This document shows, in pieces, positions 57,137-64,000 of a stretch of DNA of 64,000 nucleotides. The notes under the pieces were generated by a model. It was not told the DNA's origin. It ran no database searches and saw only the letters and a list, made by a program, of their open reading frames with translations. Made by a program: the position numbers and the translations under genes. The DNA comes from Tenodera sinensis (taxonomy: Eukaryota > Arthropoda > Insecta > Mantodea > Mantidae), in assembly GCA_030765045.1 (NCBI GenBank), contig CM060964.1, positions 315,949,628-316,013,627 on the forward strand. Direction: 5' to 3'. How positions within the stretch are numbered: the stretch's first letter is position 1; every line of letters starts with the position of its first letter.

Positions 57137-57259
57137 AAAAATCTGATGTGTTGCACTCACATGACTTTCTCTACTCTTGTACTAAACATTCCTACAAACT
57201 CTTATTCCTATATCTTCTTCGCGTTAGTTGAGGTAAACATTTGTACAAATTATCTTATT

Positions 57260-57588
57260 TAGCGCGCTTGCCTCTGGCACAGAGGACCCGAGTTCGATCC
57301 CCGGTACCAGCATGAGGATTTTATCCCCTCTGGGAGGTCTGGCACGGGGTGCACTCAGCCTCGTTAGGTCCCGGGGGGACCAATTGAGGAGCTACTTGAT
57401 GGAGAAGTAGCAGCCCCAGGTCGAGAAGACCGCATAACTGGCCGGGAGGGTTTGGGGCGCTAACCATGTCCCACCTTCCAGTACTGCACCTCACCAATGA
57501 CGCCTGTGGTGGGCAGAGGTGGGGGACGCAGTGGCCGGGCAGTAGGCCTTGGCTCTTCATGGGCTGTCAAGCCGGGGTTTAGTTTCTT
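57260..57588 (+). mobile_element. tRNA-derived SINE, family E, copy 2, with target duplication
   Basis: Perfect 13-bp duplication AAATTATCTTATT at 57247-57259 and 57589-57601. Head AGCGCGCTTGCCTCTGGCAC, B box GACCCGAGTTCGATCCCC, body GCACTCAGCCTCGTTAGGTC. Confidence 0.92.
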
Positions 57589-58222
57589 AAATTATCTTAT
57601 TGCTTATTTCCTTGTAGGTACAAGGGGAATATTAGAATACAATAGGCTTTGAGTAATAGTCAAATCTTTTTAAGCTTTGAGATCCCGTTCTCTTTGCATG
57701 CTTAACATATCAAAAAATGAACGATGTTCCATTTCACGAAAGTTTTAAGTTTTCTGAAACTGACACAAATAACAAAGAATATCTCCAAAATGGTTCACTC
57801 TACCAAAAGATTTACCGGGACATAAATTGTGTGTTTTAGTGAGATCTACATTTTTTGTACATTAAGAATTTGTCTATCTCTTACGGTTTAGGAGTTATTC
57901 AAAAGTCATCCAGAGTAAACAGGACTACATACGCTATAGCCAGAAAATTCAAAATATACATTTCATTTGTCATACAAATATCTTAAACATATGACATTTT
58001 AATTAAAATCGTTAAGAGCCATTTTCAAGAAAATCAAAATTTTCGAAAAATTTTCCATGTAAAGGGTAGTTTAGGGTGGGGCTATTTTCATCAAAATCTT
58101 TGTGTCGCATCCTTGAAAGATATTAAACTTAAATATCAACTTTGGTTTTTAACTGACTTTTCGTTTTTGAGTTATGCTGTCCACAGACTGACAGACACAC
58201 ACACAGACCTTTTTCTAAAAAT

Positions 58223-59061
58223 CTGATGTGTTGCACTCACATGACTTTCTCTACTCTTGTACTAACCATTCTTACAAACCCTTATTCCTATATGTTCTTC
58301 GTGTTAAGACAAACATTTGTACATAATTATCTTATTGCTTATTTCCTTGTAGGTGCAAGGGGAATATTGGAATACAGTAGGCTTTGTGCGATAGTCAAAT
58401 CTTTTAAAGCTTTGAGATTCTGTTCTCTTTGCACACTTAACATATAAACGATGTTCCATTTCACGAAAGTTTTCTGAAACTCACACACATAACAAGGAAT
58501 ATCTCTGAAATGGTTCAACCTACAAGAAAATTTATTCAGACATAAATTGTATAATTTTAACAAGATCTACATTTTTTGTATAGTATGATTTGGTCTATCT
58601 CTAACGGTTTACCAGTTATGCAAAAGTCGTCCAGAGTAAATGCGACTACAGGGGCTATAGCCAGAAAATTCAAAATATACATTTCATTTGTCATAAAAAT
58701 ATCTCAAACATGACATTTTAATCAAAATCGTTAGAGCCATTTTCAAGAAAATGAAAATTTTCGAAAAATTTTCCATATAAAGGGTAGTTTAGGGTGGGGC
58801 TATTTTCTTCAAAATCTTCATGTCACATCCTTGAAAGACATTAAACTTAAATACCAACTTTGGTTTTTAATCTACTTTTCGTTTTTGAGTTATGCTGTCC
58901 ATAGACTGACTCTGACACACACGCACGCACGCACACACAGACCTTTTTCTAAAACTGCTTTTTTTGTATTCAGGAGGTCTCAAAACACATATTTCCAGTG
59001 AAAACTCGACATTGAATTTTTGGGTGGAATACAATACTTCCCCTACTTACCAGTAGAGAAA
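58223..59061 (-). mobile_element. R840 repeat, copy F, intact unit with 8-bp duplication
   Basis: CTAAAAAT at 58215-58222 and 59062-59069 flanks the copy. The uninterrupted sequence CTAAAAATGC is what other R840 copies have at this point, so the empty site is known and the duplication is 8 bp. Ends: CTGATGTGTTGC...CTACTTACCAGTAGAGAAA. 839 bp, non-coding. Confidence 0.9.
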
Positions 59062-59183
59062 CTAAAAATGCTTTTTTTGGATTCAGGGGGTCTCAAAACA
59101 TATATTTCCAGTGAAATCTCAACATCGAATTTTTGGATGGAATACAATACTTCCTTCTACTTACCAGTAGAGAAAGTAAAAAT

Positions 59184-60496
59184 ATGCACCAGAAAAAATA
59201 AGAACCTAATTTTATTTCCTAAATATATTAGTTTAGCTTCCTGGGTACATATGTTGCTACAATAAATTTTTTGACGTTAAAACTGTAAATGTATGATTTA
59301 AAATCTTGAAAAGGAAACATCGTAGAACATGATGAAGAAATGAACAGAATTAAAATCCAAATGAGTTTGGGAACTTTAAGTGTTGTAAACACCCGATAAT
59401 TCTAGGAATTGGGGAAAATCTCTGAATACACCAATCAAAACTGTCTATGGAACAACAGAAATTCTAATGTCAATTTGAGTTGTACAATTAGATAACCATT
59501 TTCATTTGATAATGTATTTTGTTTATTTGTTCACTTGTTTTTTTACCACTGAAGTCAATAACTTTGCTTAGTTACATGTTAGTCAATGTATTAAAAATAG
59601 CTAGAAATGTTGAGTGAAAGACTGAATGCCCAGTGGCATCATTTAAATTGTGATGAACTGTTGTTTGTGCCAGGAATGGTTAAAAACGGTGGAACAAAAA
59701 CTAAGTAACAGGCTTAATTTTGGCAGATGAGCTTAATTGAGATAAATGTTACATTCTCTCTGCACATCTTTCTGGAAAAAGATGCTTTAAATTGATTTAA
59801 TCCTTCTGGCACAATTTGAATTGATCTCTGATGGTACTAGGGCATGTCAGGCCAAACGTTTGAGCCCCTTCCATTTTGGATTCTGTTTGGATTGGATTCA
59901 ATAGAGCAGTTGTTTCCTATGCTCATGGCAGATAAGTAGTGTGGTGGGCAGCTGAAACTGCAGGATTGTCTAATGCCTCCAGATATTGGCACCACCACAG
60001 GAGTAAGATCAGGCTCACCATCTGTTTTTATTGTTTGGTTACATTATTATTAGGACATTATGTGGCATTTTCTACTTTTAGGAACTGTTCCACTGAAAAC
60101 CCACAATGCTTCACATATTGGCCTTTGGGAGAAGTAGTATTCACTTAATACATACAAGCAAGCCATAGGAAATAGGGTGCTAAAGCTATTTTGTATTTAA
60201 CCCTATAAACTGAGGTAAAACCCGAGTAAAAGCTTCAGTTAGAAAGCTGATTCAAATGTGTTTGAACTGAGGCCCCAGAGATATTTAAAGTGGCTAGTTA
60301 CAGATCTTTTACACGATTAATGCTGATTTGTCATGAACATAGTGGACCTGCCCTTTTATGCACAAAATAAATAAATAGCAAGGGTATCTGAATCTGATTT
60401 CACTGCTATCTGCTAAGTTGCCTGCGAGGTAAAAACATTTTCTTCAATAGCATTGCATCTCATTGCAAACATTTCCCTACCATTAATAATTAAAAA
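59184..60496. other. No gene recognised
   Basis: AT-rich intronic DNA; the short frames (for example 59939-60148) have no motif. Confidence 0.45.
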
Positions 60497-60498
60497 TA

Positions 60499-61730
60499 CA
60501 GGATTCTTCATTTAAAAGCTAACAGGCACACAGCATTTTGCCTGTGCATGATTGGGTGTGCCACAGTCGGCTTTGCTCTTACATAAACTCCGCATGTAAA
60601 GCATGTATAACACTCCTAACTTATAAAAGATGCTGGAAATGTCGTCCACCCTCGGCTAAACAAACATTATATCAGGAGAAAACATTTTGATTCACACAAT
60701 TAAGTTGTGTTCCGATTTCATTTGTAATATTTTGTTTTAGTTTTTCCAATACTTAAGGATTAGTCTCATAAACTTTGTCTTTCAGGTTAGCAAGTAAAAA
60801 TCCAGATTAGTCTCATAAACTTTGTCTTTCAGGTTAGCAAGTAAAAATCCAAACTGTTAGATTAGGGGAGCGAGAGAGCCATACACCAGCACTAACCACT
60901 ATCTTCAAACACTTCCCTAATTTTATTCATGGACTCCTCTGCTATAAGGGCAGTAGCAATCTTGTTGAAACTACCCATACGATTTCTCTTGTTCTGTCAG
61001 TTCATTATAAAATGGGGTCAAAATGTCATTTTGGTACCTTTATAATCTGCTTGTAGAATAGTGGACTGATTATGCGTCTAGCACAAACAGCACATCAAAC
61101 TCCAACTCTCCTATCATAATGAGGGATTTCTTGAATGCGATATGGATTTTCAGAGGCCCAGTACCGACTGAGTGTTGACATGGAAAAGAACAGAAGCTGT
61201 GGATCAATTAAACCATCATTCACTGAGGAAAGAACCATTTACAATAATGCATTTGTGATACTGGGTCACCTTGTTTTAAAGCATGGACACTTGTACACTT
61301 ATACGGTTTTAGTTTTAAGAATTTAATTGCTCTATGTGCAGAAGACTCTGAAATTCCCAACTGTTGTGCTAATTTTGGGATGGATTTGGGTGGCGAACAT
61401 TCAAAACATGTGCCTATTTCCTCTAACTTTTCCTATGTTAAAACCGTACATTTACGCTTTCGTTTTTTGTTTGCCACAGAACCAGTGGTTTTGAATTTAT
61501 TCACAATCTCATGAATTGTACATCTGGAAGGAGGCACTTCACCAGGGAAGTTTTGACTATATCCTGTGCAAACATGGCTTGGTGATTCCCATTTATAATA
61601 ACTTTTACACATGAAAGAGTGTTATAAATGCTTTACATGTGGAGTTTACATAGGAGCAAAGCCAGCTGTGGCACACCCAATTGCACATAGGCGAAATGCT
61701 GTGCGTCCATTAGGCTTTAAATGAACGCTG
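60499..61730 (-). mobile_element. Tc1-like element with inverted repeats of about 110 bp
   Basis: TA at 60497-60498 and 61731-61732. The ends (CAGGATTCTTCATTTAAAAG; reverse-complemented right end CAGCGTTCATTTAAAGCC) continue as matching arms of about 110 bp (GGGTGTGCCACAG, TAAACTCC(G/A)CATGTAAAGCAT). Minus-strand coding debris includes the C-terminal LKDKVYETNPKVLEKLKQNI-like stretch, then TNEIG and GGRHFQHLL (about 60780-60620), typical of insect Tc1-like transposases. Many stops. A 47-bp unit is duplicated in tandem at 60758-60851. Confidence 0.8.
60758..60851. repeat. 47-bp tandem duplication
   Basis: GATTAGTCTCATAAACTTTG... occurs twice without difference (60758-60804, 60805-60851), inside the transposase pseudogene. 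Confidence 0.95.
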
Positions 61731-61732
61731 TA

Positions 61733-62365
61733 TTTCCAGATATAACTATTGGCATTAATCTACAACAGTTTATTTTCTGATTTTGACCACTTTCGGTAGA
61801 TGAATAACAAAGGTACTTACAGGAAAGTCTCATATCTTAGGTATTCTTGAGCATGTATATGCAAATAAAAATCATGTAAAAAGACTAACAAGGAAAATTT
61901 GATAACTTTCCATTTAAATCAGATTTTACCAGGTAAACACATTACAGTACTGCATAGTTTTCCTTTGCATACAAAAATGTTCCATGACTAACCCATGTTG
62001 TACATACACACCTCATAAAACATGGATGTACACCATGAAATGAGAAATGGTAGTATGTAATGAGTTAAGTGAAAACTGAATATTTTGGCATTCAATAACC
62101 CTAACATATTTAGCATTCAACAAACCTAACATTAGGAAATATAATCCATGAATCCAGCATACCTTAAGAGAAACAGTGCACATCCAAACTGAACATGAAT
62201 TTGATGGCAACGAGCGGCAAAACTGAGTTAAAATTAGCACTGGTCAAAAACAAGAAGATGGGTAAGAGAGGACATGTTAAAAAAATCAAAACTGCTTTAT
62301 CCCCCAAGGAATTCCCGAGCCAAGTGTTAAGTTGGACAGGCAGGCGAGGCAGCATATGAGCGTAC
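61733..62365. other. Start of the large intron, nothing recognised
   Basis: AT-rich sequence immediately downstream (minus strand) of the d4-like exon. No element identified. Confidence 0.5.
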
Positions 62366-62662
62366 CAGGGGTCTTTAGGAAGGTGAGGTAACTGTCCTGG
62401 AATTTGCTCCAACCTGCCGCGGGTGCTGCTTCTGTAGATGTCTGAGTCTGCTGTGGAGGAGCAGGCAGTGGTGGTGCCTGCTGCTGTGCCACTGGTTGCT
62501 GCTGCTGCTGCTGTTGTGAAGTGCTTCGCTCTGCTATACTAGTTGAACCCCCTTCGGGGCCCCCAGCGCCACTGCTGCTGCATTCATCATCATCCACATC
62601 CTTATGAGAATGTGTGTAGTGGTATGTGAGTCCAGGACGAGTCTTGTAGCGAACACCACATA
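62366..62662 (-). CDS. d4: Host-gene exon of a d4/requiem (DPF) family protein: C2H2 finger part and Gln/Ser/Pro-rich linker
   Basis: d4/DPF proteins are BAF chromatin-remodelling subunits with an N-terminal requiem domain, one C2H2 finger and two PHD fingers. Acceptor tttgttacag precedes 62662; the exon enters within a codon and reads CGVRYKTRPGLTYHYTHSH, nearly the vertebrate DPF finger CGKRYKNRPGLSYHYAHSH, with the second Cys and both His ligands present; the first Cys must be in the preceding exon. An acidic patch (KDVDDDE), Ser/Gly stretch, seven Gln, a Pro/Gln segment and DSYLTFLKTPG follow. The donor ctg|gtacgc after 62366 leaves phase 1 and fits the exon at 12337-12482. An alternative donor (gcag|gttgga, about 62416) is possible. 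The linker is longer than in vertebrates. Confidence 0.8.
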
Positions 62663-63594
62663 CTGTAACAAACTCAGCCTACAGTTCTAAGCCATGCATC
62701 TACTGCATGACTATGAGATGATAATAACAGCAGCCAAAAGTTTTTTTTTAACACCACAGTGGATGGATGCAACTTTAACATACTTCATCTGTATCACTAC
62801 CTCAATAAAACAATTTCCTGTAAAACAAAGAAAGCATATTTCTATTACTAGAAAATTACTCTAAGATTGATGAATTTGTATCCTAAATATTGAGAACTTG
62901 AATGATAATCTTTAGCAAATGTCCAGTGTTAAGCTGTCAGGTACCTATTAATAAGCAATTTGCATTAATAATAAAACTGTGGCTACAGACTTTAATTTTG
63001 ATATCCGTGGCTGACACAAACTTTAATGGCAGATGATAGGAGCTGGTGAACACAAAATCCAATTAGAGGTTTACCAAACCTTGCAGTATTGTATAGTTAA
63101 AACACGCTGTGAAATCACACTGAAAAGCTGGTGACATAAATGTCATTTGCCTGCACAAAATGTATTTGCACAACAGGAAAAAGAATAGTAGTGGTCAGGT
63201 ATCAGCTGCCATTAAATTTTGTGTCTACCATATTTAAATCACAGGTGTATGTAAGCATGCATCATAAATACAACAGGTGAGGAAAAAAAGATTAAAATAT
63301 AAAGTAAAACTATATGTGAGCAAATACTGATTCCGTGCAACTCAGGTTAAAATATCCTGTGTGAATAGTGAATTGCTGAAGTTAAGACAGCTTATGACAT
63401 AATATGATTACCTTCATATTTTAAAATGGTCTTGTTGAACCATACTGATCTTTTCTTTTAAGAACAGATGAAAATAAGCACAACTTTCAGGAAAATTTCA
63501 GTAAGACAATACAGAGGTTGTGTAGCCTACTGGCTAATTAAATACCCAAATAATGAAATACCTTCATTATGAAAGTTTTGTTTCCTTTTTTCCC
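62663..63594. other. Upstream intron of the d4-like gene, nothing recognised
   Basis: Minus-strand intron before the C2H2 exon. No coding exon with the preceding requiem linker or the first zinc-binding Cys was found. Confidence 0.45.
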
Positions 63595-63849
63595 ACCATT
63601 CTTCTTTTTCTTTTGTCCTGTCCTGTGGCACTACAGCCCTTTGAGTGTAGCCTTGGCCTACTACCGGGCCACTGGATCCTCCACCTTTGTCCACTACAGG
63701 CATCATGAGTGAGGTCCAATGGTGGAGAATGGGACATGATCAGCACCCTGAGCCTTCCTGGCCAGTATATGCTGCCTTTGTAACCGGAGTTGATCATACA
63801 GGAGAACCAGGATGTGTGATCAAGCTGAAGCCTGGTGTGAGAGCGAAGA
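63595..63849. other. Possible LINE 3' end or SINE body
   Basis: GGCACTACAGCCCTTTGAGT then CTTGGCC resembles GGTTCTACAGCCCAACTGGG at 23106, found at the 3' side of the RTE-like fragment. Too short for a firm class. Confidence 0.3.
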
Positions 63850-64000
63850 AGTGGATGACATTAAATGATGGGAAAGGTGATGATGGAGCAATTGGTGGAA
63901 TGATGGTGGGGGAAACCAGAGAAAACCCACCCCTACGCCAGTGTGTTCACCACACATCCCACATGTGAACATCTGGGAACGATCCCAGGTCGCGTTGGTG
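63850..64000 (-). mobile_element. tRNA-derived SINE, family D, copy 2 (cut by window edge)
   Basis: Shares GGTGGAATGA, GGGGGAAACC and CCACCACAAATCCCACATG-like sequence with 42112-42325; the B-box-like GGGATCGTTCCCAG region is at about 63975-63990, and the head lies beyond the window. Confidence 0.7.

Larger units (their letters stand above)
57143..59175 (-). mobile_element. R840 repeat, copy E, split by a SINE and by copy F
   Basis: Starts CTGATGTGTTGCACTCAC after AAAAAT and ends CAGTAGAGAAA before GTAAAAAT. A SINE is inserted at 57260-57588 and R840 copy F at 58223-59061. Removing both leaves about 0.85 kb co-linear with A1, including the short (AC)n tract at 58195-58204. Confidence 0.85.

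Overview
The window is eukaryotic nuclear DNA, most likely from an insect with a large, repeat-rich genome. A polyneopteran such as a cockroach, termite or stick insect fits best, but that is inference. It is AT-rich and has no operons. It is packed with arthropod-type transposable elements: I/jockey-like LINEs with RNase H, piggyBac, mariner and Tc1-like elements whose transposase has an insect-type HTH, Merlin, pogo/Tigger, hAT, Penelope, a Ty3/gypsy LTR element, and at least seven tRNA-derived SINE families.

Only two host-gene pieces are recognised, both on the minus strand. The exon at 62366-62662 encodes the C2H2 finger typical of the d4/requiem (DPF) family followed by a Gln/Ser/Pro-rich linker. 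The exon at 12337-12482 encodes a Ser/Asn-rich linker. Their splice phases match (phase 1 into phase 1) and translation stays open across the junction, so nearly all of 12483-62365 looks like one intron of about 50 kb. The PHD-finger exons would lie left of the window and the N-terminal exons to the right.

Layout. 1-3235: I-like LINE with its RT and RNase H parts broken by stops and frameshifts. 3326-3780: hAT remnant. 3977-6462: intact piggyBac (583 aa transposase, TTAA duplications). 6525-6969: pogo/Tigger remnant. 7100-7740: two SINEs, one a palindromic foldback SINE. 7859-10963: piggyBac-like TTAA ends around two inverted copies of an unclassified 0.84-kb repeat (called R840 here). 11429-12085: LINE. 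13337-15495: Tc1-like, mariner and foldback SINE. 16659-19970 and 21993-23970: two copies of one Tc1-like element loaded with SINEs. 24490-25930: I-like LINE. 26284-29919: element with pogo-type ends containing an R840 copy whose microsatellite has expanded to about 2 kb. 31187-31393: MITE. 33900-37168: LINE piece, then a Merlin transposase split by a jockey-like LINE. 37979-39900: R840 copies with a Penelope insertion. 40330-41936: I-like LINE and Tigger tail. 42455-48641: young gypsy-like LTR element with GGAT duplications, a gag ORF, a predicted -1 frameshift site and an internally deleted pol. 49581-51495: mariner and a Tc1-like non-autonomous element. 52195-56753: LINE pieces and a nested terminal-inverted-repeat element. 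57143-59175: nested R840 copies. 60499-61730: Tc1-like element with 110-bp inverted repeats.

The elements work as independent, mostly dead parasites. The piggyBac is the only autonomous-looking DNA transposon. The LTR element could be mobilised only if a complete relative supplies RT, RNase H and the missing part of integrase. The most unusual structures are the foldback SINE, which reproduces its inverted 5' arm in three copies, and R840, which inserts at ATTTTTA-like sites and carries an unstable microsatellite.
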